A stretch of 64,000 nucleotides of DNA from Glaciimonas sp. PCH181 (GCF_003056055.1 NZ_PYFP01000001.1:2542001-2606000), one strand, 5' to 3'; numbered from the stretch's first letter, positions 54,761 to 64,000 are shown. Notes: generated by a model not told the origin, from the letters alone. Numbers and translations: made by a program.

Positions 54761-54845
54761 GTTAATTGAAACGGTTTTTGCTCCGTGGTTAGTTCGCCGG
54801 GGATAGCCCGGCCTGCATCCACGGAGAACAAACCGTTTCAATTAC
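54761..54845. repeat. Long imperfect inverted repeat (cruciform)
   Basis: Arms at 54761-54788 and 54819-54845 match over about 27 bp with few differences; the shared core includes AATTGAAACGGTTT and CTCCGTGG. Inside the loop lies a second perfect hairpin, GCCGGG (54796-54801) with CCCGGC (54807-54812). It fills the gap between corC and lnt. It could be a REP-like element, a transcript-end structure or a small MITE. No poly-T follows. Confidence 0.85.
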
Positions 54846-54884
54846 CAAATAACCGAACATCCCCATATCAAACACCACCAGCCC

Positions 54885-56432
54885 ATGACATTAAGCTTCA
54901 AATGGCACCACCTCCCAATAGCCGCCCTGCTAGGTGCGCTAAACGTACTAGCCTTCGCCCCCTTCAACGCATGGCCAATCCAATTGCTAACCCTGGCATT
55001 ACTCATCGGATGCCTACTTAGAATCGACTCAGTAAAGCACGCCCTGATAATAGGCTGGGCATTCGGATTCGGCTGGAGCGTCTGCGGCGTCTACTGGCTC
55101 TACATCAGCATGCACGTCTATGGCGGCATGCCAGGCTGGATCGCCGCGTTAGCGGTAGCGCTGCTAGCACTATTAGTCGGCCTATACACAGGAACAGCAG
55201 CAGCAATAACCGTCTGGTTACGCAACCGCTGGTCAGCCTCCAGCCTAATCACCGCATTGGCAATTTTCCCCGCCCTCTGGGCCCTGAACGAATGGTGTCG
55301 CGGCTGGCTATTTACCGGCTTCCCCTGGCTGGTATCCGGCTACGCCCACACCACCAGCCCGCTAGCTGGCTACGCCCCAATAATCGGCGTCTATGGCATC
55401 GGCGCAATCGCAGCCTTCATCAGCGGCTGTCTAGCACTATTACCAAAGAAAAAACTCCCCAGCCTAATAGCAATAGCCGTTCTGCTAGCCGGCTTCGGAC
55501 TGCACACCATCAACTGGACCGAACCAAGCGGCAAGCCGATTTCAGTACGACTACTGCAAGGCAACATCCCACAGGAAATGAAATTTGATCCAGCCCGGAT
55601 CGACCAGGCATTAGACCTGTATAAAAATCTGATCAGCGCCGCGCCAGCCGATCTGATCGCCACGCCCGAAATTGCAGTGCCGTTACTACAAACCCAATTA
55701 CCACCAGAATATCTGCCCGCCATCGCCCAATTCGCCCAGCAATCCGGCAGCCATATTGCCCTCGGCATCCCCATCACCGACGGCCCCAATCTATATGCCA
55801 ACAGCGTGCTGGGATTTTCACCAGAGACTGCCCCCAGTTCGACCGACAAATCAACAATTTACCGTTACGACAAACACCATTTAGTCCCATTTGGCGAATT
55901 TATCCCCTACGGTTTTCACTGGTTCGTCAATCTGATGAACATCCCCCTCGGCGACTTTAACCGCGGCGCAGTGATTCAGCCGCCCTTCGCCGTCAAAGAC
56001 CAATGGGTATTACCGAATATTTGCTATGAAGATTTGTTTGGCGACGAAATCGCGGCGCAACTAGCCGCTTCTGAGGCTGCCGGTCATCCTGCGGCAACGA
56101 TATTGCTGAATATGTCGAATATCGCCTGGTTCGGCGACTCCATTGCCTTGCCACAACATTTGCAGATTTCACAAATGCGCGCCATCGAAACCGGCCGCCC
56201 GATGTTACGCGCAACCAACACCGGCACCACCGCCGTGATCGATCCGCATGGCAATCTCAGCGCTCACTTGCCGCCGCTTACCTCCGGCACGCTAGCCGCC
56301 ACGGTGCAGGGTTTTACCGGCAATACACCGTATATTGTGGTTGGCAACCGCTTACTGCTGATACTGGCGGCGTTGCTGCTGGCAGGCGCATGGCTGGCCG
56401 GGCGCAAAAAATCGGCGTCTAAGAATAACTGA
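54885..56432 (+). CDS. lnt: Apolipoprotein N-acyltransferase
   Basis: 515-residue inner-membrane enzyme for the third step of lipoprotein maturation. About six N-terminal hydrophobic segments lead to a periplasmic nitrilase-like domain with the catalytic Glu in IATPEIAVPLL, Lys in DKHHLVPFGEFIPYG and Cys in PNICYEDLFGDE. A final helix (LLLILAALLLAGAWLAG) anchors the C-terminus. No clear Shine-Dalgarno precedes the ATG. The 5' two thirds use A- and C-ending codons heavily, mirroring the opposite bias in corC. Confidence 0.95.
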   Translation: MTLSFKWHHLPIAALLGALNVLAFAPFNAWPIQLLTLALLIGCLLRIDSVKHALIIGWAFGFGWSVCGVYWLYISMHVYGGMPGWIAALAVALLALLVGLYTGTAAAITVWLRNRWSASSLITALAIFPALWALNEWCRGWLFTGFPWLVSGYAHTTSPLAGYAPIIGVYGIGAIAAFISGCLALLPKKKLPSLIAIAVLLAGFGLHTINWTEPSGKPISVRLLQGNIPQEMKFDPARIDQALDLYKNLISAAPADLIATPEIAVPLLQTQLPPEYLPAIAQFAQQSGSHIALGIPITDGPNLYANSVLGFSPETAPSSTDKSTIYRYDKHHLVPFGEFIPYGFHWFVNLMNIPLGDFNRGAVIQPPFAVKDQWVLPNICYEDLFGDEIAAQLAASEAAGHPAATILLNMSNIAWFGDSIALPQHLQISQMRAIETGRPMLRATNTGTTAVIDPHGNLSAHLPPLTSGTLAATVQGFTGNTPYIVVGNRLLLILAALLLAGAWLAGRKKSASKNN

Positions 56433-56440
56433 AGCACGTC

Positions 56441-56475
56441 TGAGGGCGGCTACCCGAAGTGAATCCGCCCTCAGA
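56441..56475 (+). terminator. Stem-loop after lnt
   Basis: CTGAGGGCGG (56441-56450) and CCGCCCTCAG (56466-56475) form a perfect 10-bp GC-rich stem with a 15-nt loop, 9 bp after the lnt stop. No T-run follows, so termination may be Rho-assisted. Confidence 0.6.
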
Positions 56476-56590
56476 TACAACGGCTAGGAATAGCCATTTA
56501 TGACTAAAACCCGCTAAAATCGCTGCTTTCAGCGAAACGCTATTTGCTTTCCAGCAATCGACCCCACCGCATGGAGCAGCACAAAAAATA

Positions 56591-57574
56591 ATGCTTACTT
56601 TTCAACAAATTATTCTCAAATTGCAAGACTATTGGGGCGCTCAGGGATGTGCGTTGTTACAACCGTACGATATGGAAGTGGGCGCTGGCACCTCACACAC
56701 GGCCACTTTTCTGCGCGCTATCGGGCCAGAGCCTTGGCGTGCTGCCTACGTACAACCGTCCCGCCGCCCTAAAGATGGTCGCTATGGCAACAATCCGAAT
56801 CGGATGCAGCACTACTATCAATATCAAGTCGTCCTGAAACCTGCGCCAGAAAACATTCTCGATCTTTACCTCGGCTCGCTAGAGGCATTGGGCTTGGATT
56901 TACAAAAAAACGACGTGCGTTTTGTAGAAGATGACTGGGAAAATCCGACTTTGGGTGCATGGGGTCTGGGCTGGGAAGTCTGGCTGAACGGCATGGAAGT
57001 CACCCAATTCACCTATTTTCAGCAAGTTGGCGGTCTGGACTGCAAACCCGTATTGGGCGAAATTACCTACGGCATCGAGCGGCTGGCCATGTATTTGCAA
57101 GGCGTTGAAAACGTCTACGATCTGGTCTGGACCGAATGGGTCGAAAATGATGTCAAAAAACATCTCAGCTATGGCGATGTATTCCACCAGAACGAGGTCG
57201 AGCAATCGACTTACAACTTTGAGTACGCCGACACCGAGTTTCTGTTTCCGCTATTCGGCAGCTACGAAGCGCAAGCCAAGAAATTACTTGCAGTGCCATT
57301 AGCTCTGCCAGCCTATGAAATGGTCTTGAAAGCCGCCCACACCTTTAATCTGCTGGACGCACGCGGTGCGATTTCTGTCACCGAACGGGCCGCTTACATG
57401 GGCCGCATTCGCAATCTCTCACGCGAAGTAGCAAAAGCGTATTACGAATCGCGTGAAAATCTCGGGTTCCCGATGTGGGAACTGAACGAGAAAAATGCCC
57501 CATTATTGTTAAAAGAATTTGGCGACGAGTACACCACGACAGTGGCACGTCGCGCAGGGAGTGAAGCAGCATGA
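56591..57574 (+). CDS. glyQ: Glycyl-tRNA synthetase alpha subunit
   Basis: 327-residue alpha subunit of bacterial-type alpha2beta2 glycyl-tRNA synthetase, class II. It begins with the invariant block [19 protein letters not shown], followed by [20 protein letters not shown] and [16 protein letters not shown], and the motif-2 and -3 regions typical of GlyQ. It overlaps glyS by 4 bp. GGAG is 14 bp upstream, a longer spacing than usual. Confidence 0.97.
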   Translation: MLTFQQIILKLQDYWGAQGCALLQPYDMEVGAGTSHTATFLRAIGPEPWRAAYVQPSRRPKDGRYGNNPNRMQHYYQYQVVLKPAPENILDLYLGSLEALGLDLQKNDVRFVEDDWENPTLGAWGLGWEVWLNGMEVTQFTYFQQVGGLDCKPVLGEITYGIERLAMYLQGVENVYDLVWTEWVENDVKKHLSYGDVFHQNEVEQSTYNFEYADTEFLFPLFGSYEAQAKKLLAVPLALPAYEMVLKAAHTFNLLDARGAISVTERAAYMGRIRNLSREVAKAYYESRENLGFPMWELNEKNAPLLLKEFGDEYTTTVARRAGSEAA

Positions 57575-59691
57575 GTTCCACCCTTCTAATCGAAATTTTT
57601 ACTGAAGAATTGCCGCCGAAGGCGCTTGAAAAACTTGGCAATGCATTTGCCAACGGTATCTTCAATGGCTTGAAAGCCCGCGATTTTTTGACGCACGATG
57701 CCGTCGCCACCACTTACGCCACACCGCGTCGTCTGGCAGTGATTATCAGCCACGTGCGGGCAGTGTCATTGGATAAGATCATGCGCGAAAAAGTGCTGCC
57801 GGTATCGGTTGCACTAGACGCAGAAGGCCAACCGAGCGTCCCGCTCATCAAGAAATTAGCCGCGCTGGCAGCTGCAACCAAAGCCGTGCTGATTACACCG
57901 GATCAACTCGAACGCGCCATCGATGGCAAAGCCGAAAGTTTTTTCTATAGCTACACCGCAAAAGGCGCAGCGCTAGAAGCCGGTTTGCAAATCGTGCTGG
58001 AAGAAACGATTGCCAAGCTGCCGATCCCGAAACAAATGAGCTATCAGCTTCAGCACGGCCCCCACGCTGGCGAAACCGTCCATTTCGTGCGCCCTGCACA
58101 TCGCCTGATTGCATTGCATGGCGAAGACGTGATCCCGTTACGCTTATTAGGCCTGAACGCCGATCGGATTACCGGCGGTCATCGCTTTCTTTCTAAGGGT
58201 GCGATCACGATTGCGGATGCAGAAAGCTACGTCGAAACGCTGGCAAGCGAAGGCAAAGTTGTCGCCAGTTTCGATCAACGTAAAGAGCAAATCCGCAGCG
58301 CGTTATTAGCCGCGGCAGGCGACGATCTGGTGTTGATGCCTGAATCGTTGCTGGATGAAGTTACGGCGCTGGTCGAATGGCCGGTCGTCTATCCCTGCCA
58401 TTTTGAAGACGAATTCCTGTCGGTTCCGCAAGAATGTCTGATTCTGACGATGCAGACTAATCAGAAATATTTTGCGCTCACCGATGCTGCTGGCAAGCTA
58501 CGGTCGCGCTTTCTGATCGTCTCCAATCTGCAAACCAACGATCCGCAACACATCATCCAAGGCAATGAACGCGTCGTGCGTCCACGTCTGGCGGATGCCA
58601 AATTTTTCTTTGAGCAAGATCAGAAGAAAACGCTGGCAGATCGCGTACCGCTGCTGGCGAATGTGGTGTATCACAACAAACTGGGTAATCAGTTTCAACG
58701 CACGCAACGGGTGCAAGCATTAGCCGTCGCCATTGCCAAGCTGCTCAGTACCGATCCTTCACTGGCAACCCAAGCCTCACGCGGTGCAGAACTGGCGAAA
58801 GCCGATTTGCTGACCGACATGGTGGGCGAGTTTCCTGAGCTGCAAGGCATCATGGGCACGTACTATGCCCGTCATGACGGCGAAACGCATGACGTTGCGC
58901 TGGCGATTTCCGAGCATTATCAACCGCGCTTTGCAGGCGATGCGCTGCCAACTACCGACACCAGCACCGCGATTGCCCTCGCTGACAAACTCGAAACACT
59001 GGTCGGCATTTGGGGCATAGGTTTGCAACCGACCGGCGATAAAGATCCATTTGCGCTGCGTCGTCACGCGTTGGGTGTACTGCGAATGTTGCTGGAAAAA
59101 CGCCTGCCGTTATCACTGAAACAATTGTTGCAAAGCGCAGCACAACCGTTTGCCGACAATACCAATTTCAAAGATCCAAGCGCAGATGTGCTGAGTTTTA
59201 TGTACGACCGCTTGCGTGGCATCTTGCGTGAACGCGGTTATGCGCCTAACCAGATCGAAGCAGTCGTCGCTCAGCAACCAGACACACTGACCAACATCAT
59301 CGAAAGACTTGATGCAGTACAAGCCTTTGCAGCGCTGCCTGAAGCCGAAGCACTGGCAGCGGCAAATAAGCGCATTACCAACATTCTGAAAAAGAACGAT
59401 GTCGTCGATACCGGCACCGTCCAACAGACCTTGTTACAAGATGCTGCTGAAATCAATCTGTTCGCCGCCATGATTGATCTGAAACCGCAAGTCGATAGCG
59501 CTTTTGCGCACGGCGACTTTGCCGGGGCGCTGCAATCGCTTGCGCGTTTGCGTACCGAAGTGGATGCGTTTTTTAACGATGTCATGGTAATGGCAGAGGA
59601 TGTGCAGTTGCGCAATAACCGATTGGCGTTGCTGTCGAATCTGCACCTGATGTTGAATCAGGTTGCCGACATTTCGAAGCTAGCAGCCTGA
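57571..59691 (+). CDS. glyS: Glycyl-tRNA synthetase beta subunit
   Basis: 706-residue beta subunit that binds tRNA-Gly. It starts [15 protein letters not shown], has the [20 protein letters not shown] block and the HD-like [13 protein letters not shown] segment, and carries an anticodon-binding DALR-type domain at the C-terminus ([19 protein letters not shown]). Length is normal and no lesion is seen. It is translationally coupled to glyQ. Confidence 0.97.
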   Translation: MSSTLLIEIFTEELPPKALEKLGNAFANGIFNGLKARDFLTHDAVATTYATPRRLAVIISHVRAVSLDKIMREKVLPVSVALDAEGQPSVPLIKKLAALAAATKAVLITPDQLERAIDGKAESFFYSYTAKGAALEAGLQIVLEETIAKLPIPKQMSYQLQHGPHAGETVHFVRPAHRLIALHGEDVIPLRLLGLNADRITGGHRFLSKGAITIADAESYVETLASEGKVVASFDQRKEQIRSALLAAAGDDLVLMPESLLDEVTALVEWPVVYPCHFEDEFLSVPQECLILTMQTNQKYFALTDAAGKLRSRFLIVSNLQTNDPQHIIQGNERVVRPRLADAKFFFEQDQKKTLADRVPLLANVVYHNKLGNQFQRTQRVQALAVAIAKLLSTDPSLATQASRGAELAKADLLTDMVGEFPELQGIMGTYYARHDGETHDVALAISEHYQPRFAGDALPTTDTSTAIALADKLETLVGIWGIGLQPTGDKDPFALRRHALGVLRMLLEKRLPLSLKQLLQSAAQPFADNTNFKDPSADVLSFMYDRLRGILRERGYAPNQIEAVVAQQPDTLTNIIERLDAVQAFAALPEAEALAAANKRITNILKKNDVVDTGTVQQTLLQDAAEINLFAAMIDLKPQVDSAFAHGDFAGALQSLARLRTEVDAFFNDVMVMAEDVQLRNNRLALLSNLHLMLNQVADISKLAA

Positions 59692-59698
59692 GATCGCT

Positions 59699-60268
59699 AT
59701 GGGCCAAAACATAAAATTGATCATTCTTGATCGCGACGGTGTAATTAATCATGACTCCGACGCATTCATCAAGTCACCTGATGAATGGCTGCCGATCAAG
59801 GGCTCACTAGAGGCTATCGCACGCTTGAATCAGGCCGGTTATCGCGTGGTAGTGGCGACCAATCAGTCCGGGATTGCGCGTGGTTTGCTGAACATGCAGA
59901 TGCTGAACGAAATCCATCAAAAGATGCATACTGCGGCGCAATTAGTCGGTGCAGAAATTGATGCGATTTTCTTTTGTCCACATGCCGCCGATGACAATTG
60001 CGACTGTCGCAAACCGAAGCCGGGAATGTTCATCGATATTGCCAAACGTTTCGAGACCAGTTTGCGCAACGGTGTGCCGGTCGTCGGCGATTCACTGCGT
60101 GATATACAAGCTGGCTTTGTGGCCGGTTGCGCGCCGTTTCTGGTATTGACCGGCAAGGGCGAACAAACCCGTGCAAAAGGCGGTTTGCCGCCGGGCACGA
60201 TGGTATTTCCCGATTTGGCGGCGGCGGTCGATTTTCTGTTAAAAAAACCGGCAGAAGTCGCCGTTTAA
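59699..60268 (+). CDS. gmhB: D,D-heptose 1,7-bisphosphate 7-phosphatase
   Basis: 189-residue HAD-family phosphatase of ADP-heptose synthesis for lipopolysaccharide core. HAD motif I is LDRDGVINHDSD, motif II is ATNQSG, and the zinc loop is CPHAADDNCDCRKPKPGM with three Cys and one His. VVGDSLRDIQAG is the final motif. It begins 8 bp after glyS, so it is in the same transcript, a common arrangement in Burkholderiales. Confidence 0.95.
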   Translation: MGQNIKLIILDRDGVINHDSDAFIKSPDEWLPIKGSLEAIARLNQAGYRVVVATNQSGIARGLLNMQMLNEIHQKMHTAAQLVGAEIDAIFFCPHAADDNCDCRKPKPGMFIDIAKRFETSLRNGVPVVGDSLRDIQAGFVAGCAPFLVLTGKGEQTRAKGGLPPGTMVFPDLAAAVDFLLKKPAEVAV

Positions 60269-60413
60269 GTATCACTGTTGAGCGTCATTTTTAGACGCGC
60301 GCACCATCACCACTATCCAGGCTCTGGCTGAGTTAAAGACCGAACGCTGATCATGCGATGCCGCATATCGCTGAGGCTCGTCCTGGATTGCGATTAATAT
60401 TCTTGGAGTATGT

Positions 60414-61148
60414 ATGCTGCAGTTTTCTCTTTTTGTGCGATCAGTACTATTTTTTGTCATCATGACGATCGCCACGGTGATTTGGGCCATAGCCTGCCTT
60501 TTTTTCGCACCGTTTCCGTATGCCAGACGTTATTACCTGACCTCGCGCTGGAACGTATTTATCATCTGGCTGGCAAAGGTTCTCTGCGGTATTCGTTACC
60601 AAATTAAAGGCGCTGAAAACTTTCCCGACGCACCGGCTATCGTCTTGTCCAAGCATCAATCGGCATGGGAAACCATTTTTTTGCTGCCGATGACGCCACG
60701 CCCGCTAGTATTCGTCTTCAAAAAATCGCTGACTTACATTCCTTTTTTCGGCTGGGGCATCGCGCTGTTGCGCATGATTCCGATTGATCGCAAAGGTCGC
60801 GACGCTTTCGCCCAAGTGGTCACGCAAGGACGCAGACGACTGGCCGATGGACAGTGGATCATCATGTTCCCAGAAGGCACACGGATTCCGGTGGGACAAA
60901 AAGGCAAATACAAACATGGTGGCACCCGGCTGGCGATTGAAACCAACGCCGTCGTCGTCCCCATCGCAGTTAATGCTGGCGAGTGCTGGCCTAAAAATTC
61001 GTTCATCAAAAAACCGGGCATGATTACGGTCTCGATTGGTAAGCCGATTTCCCCTGAAGGCCTAAACAGCGCCGAGATGATGGAGAAAGTCGAAAATTGG
61101 ATAGAATCTGAAATGCGTGTGATTTCACCGCATGTCTACTCGAAATAG
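60414..61148 (+). CDS. plsC: 1-acyl-sn-glycerol-3-phosphate acyltransferase
   Basis: 244-residue acyltransferase making phosphatidic acid. An N-terminal membrane segment (FFVIMTIATVIWAIACLFF) precedes the catalytic H-x4-acid motif KHQSAWE at about residue 80 and the substrate-binding MFPEGTRIP. GGAG lies 5 bp before the ATG at 60414. It follows gmhB by 145 bp and probably belongs to the same housekeeping run. Confidence 0.94.
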   Translation: MLQFSLFVRSVLFFVIMTIATVIWAIACLFFAPFPYARRYYLTSRWNVFIIWLAKVLCGIRYQIKGAENFPDAPAIVLSKHQSAWETIFLLPMTPRPLVFVFKKSLTYIPFFGWGIALLRMIPIDRKGRDAFAQVVTQGRRRLADGQWIIMFPEGTRIPVGQKGKYKHGGTRLAIETNAVVVPIAVNAGECWPKNSFIKKPGMITVSIGKPISPEGLNSAEMMEKVENWIESEMRVISPHVYSK

Positions 61149-61264
61149 TTATCTCCCGTAAATCCCGTAGTAATTGTATAAATCATACTTTTGGGCAATG
61201 TGGAGACGCAATTTCGATAGGCACCGCCCTATTTCGTGAATTTCGTTACCTAACGGCCACTAAC

Positions 61265-62209
61265 TTGAAATTTTTGCAACAAAAGCCGCCACAAGCGGCT
61301 CCTAAACAGCGGCCAACACTGCGACCGGCCTCACCGGCGCAGCCGCTTGCCCGCCAATTGGATTTATTCAGTGTTGAGGCGAATAACGCTCATCAGCCTG
61401 CGCCGTCAACCGGTCCGGTTATCGCTTCGCCGCCCGCATCCTCCCTACCGCAGCATCAGCCACAGGAACCCGCCCCATTGGCGGCTGGCAAACGTCGGCT
61501 GCATATTGATGCCCATGTGCTGGACTATGCGCTACTACGCTCAAAACGGCGCTCCATCGGTTTTGTGATTAATGACGATGGTTTACGCGTTACTGCGCCA
61601 AAATGGGTGACTGTGGTTGAAATTGAAAGCGCTATTCGCGAGAAGAAACGCTGGATTTTTACCAAACTGCATGAATACCGCGATCGCTCGGCGCACAGAT
61701 TGCAGCCGCAAATGATCTGGCGCGACGGAGGCGCATTGCCCTATCTGGGCGCCAACATCACGCTACGCTTACGCGCCACGCAAACCGCGGGGATTGCCTT
61801 TGATGCCGCCGCAGCAACATTGACGGTTTCTCTGCCAGCCGATGCCACCGAGGAACAATTAAAGGATCGCGTATTAGGCTGGTTGCAGCTTGAGGCCAAA
61901 CGCGTATTCGGCGAGCGACTGCCAGTGTATGCAGAGAAGCTGGGCGTCCGGTATAAGTCGTACGCGCTATCGTCCGCCACCACGCAATGGGGATCATGCA
62001 CCGCCGATGGCAAAATTCGCCTGAACTGGCGATTGATGCATTTTGCGTTACCGATCATCGATTATGTGATCGCACATGAACTATCCCACTTGCGCGAAAT
62101 GAATCACAGCCCGCGCTTCTGGGCTACAGTACAGTCGATTTTCCCTGAATTTGAGACTGCCCGAAGGACGTTACGCGATAGCGCACAGGAAACATTACCA
62201 ATTTTTTAG
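61265..62209 (+). CDS. M48/YgjP-type metallopeptidase
   Basis: 314-residue protein from a TTG start. The first 85 residues are Pro/Ala/Gln-rich and probably disordered. The rest is the DUF45/YgjP-like metallopeptidase domain (residues about 95-305), with zinc motif HELSHLREMNH (HExxH plus a third His) and the family segment TQWGSCTADGKIRLNWRLMH. The function of this family is unclear. Co-occurrence after plsC is frequent in Burkholderiales. Confidence 0.9.
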   Translation: MKFLQQKPPQAAPKQRPTLRPASPAQPLARQLDLFSVEANNAHQPAPSTGPVIASPPASSLPQHQPQEPAPLAAGKRRLHIDAHVLDYALLRSKRRSIGFVINDDGLRVTAPKWVTVVEIESAIREKKRWIFTKLHEYRDRSAHRLQPQMIWRDGGALPYLGANITLRLRATQTAGIAFDAAAATLTVSLPADATEEQLKDRVLGWLQLEAKRVFGERLPVYAEKLGVRYKSYALSSATTQWGSCTADGKIRLNWRLMHFALPIIDYVIAHELSHLREMNHSPRFWATVQSIFPEFETARRTLRDSAQETLPIF

Positions 62210-62612
62210 GCTTGCGTTTGATGCGCATTTTTATCCACATCCAATAAAATAGCGACCTCAAAATAAAGGTTTTCGAAGCATCACCCGGATTGACTGACTT
62301 CAGTTTCCCTACTATAGACTGCTTCGCCCAACCTATAGATTCAACGGCAGTCTTAAGACTCTTTGGGGCAGTCACAATCGGCAGCCTGGGTGAATATTCA
62401 ACCGGCACCAACACTTTACATGATCAAACTTGGCCACTAGAGGGAATTTCCTCGTCGAACGGTAGCAGAATATTTGCTATAGCACGATTCTGCCAGTAGT
62501 GAAGCGGGCACGGGTGCCAGCCGAGAGGGGTTAATGATTGGCTGGCTGCAGGCAAGACAATGAACTCGCAAAAAATTGTTAATATAGCGGCTGATAATTA
62601 AAGGAGTCCGGA
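62210..62612. other. Intergenic, no supported gene
   Basis: About 400 bp. Frames of 69 and 96 residues on opposite strands overlap each other without family resemblance. A GCCAGCC-type dyad (CAGCC near 62518, GGCTGGCTG near 62541) could fold. The region ends with AAAGGAG, the gloA ribosome site. Confidence 0.4.
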
Positions 62613-63032
62613 ATGAAATACCTGCACACCATGGTCCGTGTGGCCGATCTCGATACCTCCTTAGGATTTTACCGAGATGCCCTCGGTTTAGAGGTGGTCC
62701 GCCAGCGAGAGTATCCTAAAGGGCGGTTCACTTTAGTCTACCTTGCTGCACCTGGGGACCAGGGCGCTGAACTGGAACTTACCTACAATTGGGATCCGGA
62801 AGAGTACACTGGCGGACGGAATTTTGGCCATGTGGCATATGAGGTCCCAGATATCTATGCAACGTGTCAACGACTAGCCTTTCATGGAGTGACGATCAAT
62901 CGCCCTCCTCGGGACGGCCATATGGCATTCGTGCGATCACCGGATAACATATCGATTGAACTGCTACAGTCCGGTGAGCCTCTTGCACCCCAAGAGCCCT
63001 GGTCCTCGATGACCAATACTGGGGCTTGGTGA
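62613..63032 (+). CDS. gloA: Lactoylglutathione lyase (glyoxalase I)
   Basis: 139-residue metalloenzyme that isomerises the glutathione hemithioacetal of methylglyoxal. It starts MKYLHTMVRVADLDTSLGFY with the metal His of YLHTMVRV. Further ligands are Glu in GAELELTYNWD, His in NFGHVAYEVPD and Glu near the end (ISIELLQ). AAGGAG lies 7 bp before the ATG. Length and motifs are standard. Confidence 0.95.
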   Translation: MKYLHTMVRVADLDTSLGFYRDALGLEVVRQREYPKGRFTLVYLAAPGDQGAELELTYNWDPEEYTGGRNFGHVAYEVPDIYATCQRLAFHGVTINRPPRDGHMAFVRSPDNISIELLQSGEPLAPQEPWSSMTNTGAW

Positions 63033-63171
63033 TCAGGCGCTACGCGCGGTGAGTCTAAAAAGAGCGGCGTAGCCCGTCGCTCACGTGTGGGATTCTGACC
63101 GCCGTGCCTAGGCGTAGAGTGTTGAGTTGAACTGATCGGGTCGCGGTCCCGCAGCTTCTACCTTCGATTCT

Positions 63172-63345
63172 TCAATACTCCGCAAGACCTTCAATATACG
63201 CTCTGACATTCTCCCCCGTAACCGACTCAAACGCGACGATACCATCGGCTGTTGGCGCCGACGTGTTTTTGACCCAGGTTGCTGATTCTGGCTGATCCAT
63301 GCGCGTCCAATCAGATTCCGCGCTGTGCTTGCGTTTGCCAAGCAT
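63172..63345 (-). CDS. Small frame of 57 residues, possible gene fragment
   Basis: Not recognised. The frame reads MLGKRKHSAESDW, then TWVKNTSAPTADGIVAFE, and ends RAYIEGLAEY. Composition is protein-like, with an acidic C-terminal helix, but no good ribosome site is seen. Part of it (WVKNTSAPT) is repeated in inverted orientation on the other strand at 63374-63400 as WVKNMSAPT. It may be the tail of a decayed gene or mobile element, or a genuine small protein. Confidence 0.3.
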   Translation of the reverse strand: MLGKRKHSAESDWTRMDQPESATWVKNTSAPTADGIVAFESVTGENVRAYIEGLAEY

Positions 63346-63400
63346 CTGGGTGGGTCAACCATTTCCGGCAGTCTGGGTCAAAAACATGTCGGCGCCAACA
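63251..63400. repeat. 28-bp inverted repeat with 94-bp spacer
   Basis: 63251-63278 and 63373-63400 are reverse complements over 28 bp with one mismatch (core GTTGGCGCCGAC and GTTTTTGACCCAG). The arms flank the start of the 57-residue frame. Such a pair may be the ends of a small non-autonomous element or the result of an inverted duplication. Confidence 0.85.
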
Positions 63401-63529
63401 CCACTACCCACTGGATGCATAAACTCTTGTTTGGGGGTGCAGATTGGAAGGCTCGCAATCCGCGCTTGTTAGGGGCAGTAGAAATGCTCGGGCGAGCACA
63501 ACTCGGGACGAAAATTCCGCTTGATGCTT

Positions 63530-64000
63530 CTATCTTTCCACTGGAACTTCATTAAAGCGCATTGAAAAGTCGACTGCCTGAATGCTCTTGATCAAACCGC
63601 CAACAGAAATACGGTCGACTCCTGTTTCTGCCAGCCCCCTGAGACTTTCAAAGGTCACTCCACCAGAGATTTCAAGGCTGCAGCGTCCATCGGCAATCTT
63701 CACCGCCTGCCGAATCTGATCAAGTGACATGTTATCCAGCAGTACCATCGACACACCTGCCTGCAGCGCTTCTTCGAGTTGCTTGATGGTTTCGACTTCG
63801 ACCTGGATGAACTTGACGGTATCTGCAATACGCAATGCTGCCTGGTAAGCAGCGGTCAATCCACCTGCAGCCGCAATATGGTTTTCCTTGATAAGGATGG
63901 CGTCATACAGTCCCATGCGGTGATTTTTTCCGCCACCGCATCGCACCGCGTATTTTTCCGCCACACGAAGCCCAGGAATGGTTTTGCGCGTATCAAGAAT
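63530..64000 (-). CDS. nadC: Quinolinate phosphoribosyltransferase, partial
   Basis: The 3' part of nadC, which makes nicotinate mononucleotide from quinolinate in NAD synthesis. The frame stays open to the window edge and reads ILDTRKTIPGLRVAEKYAV at the cut, so the 5' part lies beyond base 64000. Diagnostic segments: CGGGKNHRMGLYDAILIKEN, the ETIKQLEEALQAG block, VLLDNMSLDQIRQAV, LEISGGVTFESLRGLAETGV and ISVGGLIKS. The visible 156 residues match the C-terminal half of the usual 280 or so. Confidence 0.95.
   Translation of the reverse strand: MLDTRKTIPGLRVAEKYAVRCGGGKNHRMGLYDAILIKENHIAAAGGLTAAYQAALRIADTVKFIQVEVETIKQLEEALQAGVSMVLLDNMSLDQIRQAVKIADGRCSLEISGGVTFESLRGLAETGVDRISVGGLIKSIQAVDFSMRFNEVPVER

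Noticed and set aside
54295..54831. 178-residue minus-strand frame opposite corC
   Set aside because: It is a by-product of the G+T-rich coding strand, which removes stops on the other strand; its sequence is low in complexity (Asn/Ile/Pro/Arg).
63325..63555. 76-residue plus-strand frame before nadC
   Set aside because: It begins inside the inverted-repeat region and ends overlapping the nadC stop; no family resemblance. A 57-residue frame on the other strand looked more protein-like.
1..64000. CRISPR arrays, rRNA, tRNA or prophage modules
   Set aside because: No regularly spaced repeats, cloverleaf-type sequence, rRNA stretches or phage structural genes were seen on reading both strands; a tRNA scan could not be run here.

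Overview
The window reads as chromosomal DNA of a betaproteobacterium, most likely order Burkholderiales and close to the Oxalobacteraceae (Collimonas, Glaciimonas and Herbaspirillum relatives). The evidence is the housekeeping run miaB - phoH-like - ybeY - corC-like - lnt - glyQ - glyS - gmhB - plsC - M48 peptidase - gloA in that order, a neisserial-type trimeric porin, and many transporter-plus-catabolism operons with GntR, LysR, AraC and Lrp regulators. Base composition looks close to 50 percent GC by eye, not the 60-plus percent of Burkholderia. The genus cannot be fixed from the sequence alone. No rRNA, tRNA, CRISPR array or prophage was seen.

Layout. 1-6.4 kb: a minus-strand operon (NanM-like kelch epimerase, FadR-type GntR regulator, peptide-class solute-binding protein, permease, running out of the window) that fits sialic-acid uptake, and a divergent porin. 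6.4-9.9 kb: a small accessory pocket with a complete IS6-family element, two unrecognised genes and a broken serine recombinase. 9.9-13.4 kb: gcdH and a CoA-transferase with a divergent LysR regulator (glutaryl-CoA catabolism). 13.4-14.5 kb: a decayed Arc-type DNA-binding gene and an RDD membrane protein. 14.6-21 kb: a complete aldoxime-to-carboxylate route (aldoxime dehydratase, nitrile hydratase alpha and beta, amidase), an outer-membrane channel and an AraC regulator.

21.6-26.9 kb: a transporter, M20 deacylase, aminotransferase and HpcH/HpaI aldolase set with a divergent Lrp regulator, which reads as stepwise breakdown of an N-acylated amino acid. 27-32.3 kb: a Fur-family protein lacking the usual regulatory histidines, a PEBP-like protein, a pirin, and a PepSY/DUF3649/DUF3325 iron-associated membrane trio. 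32.5-45.2 kb: an SDR enzyme, then a long minus-strand operon (Liv-type ABC transporter, GntR regulator, hydantoinase/oxoprolinase A and B, a 63-residue Cys-rich protein, class II aldolase-like enzyme), with the second Liv ATPase and an HD-domain protein read divergently.

45.3-47.3 kb: a 650-residue protein with three tryptophan-bearing repeats and a C-terminal Cys/His segment. It looks like an undescribed secreted toxin or effector and is the most novel item here. 47.7-63 kb: the conserved housekeeping run, interrupted by a molybdopterin oxidoreductase / cytochrome b / MxKDx-repeat protein set at 51.8-53.6 kb and by a large cruciform at 54.8 kb, where strand composition flips from G+T-rich to A+C-rich. 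The window ends inside nadC.
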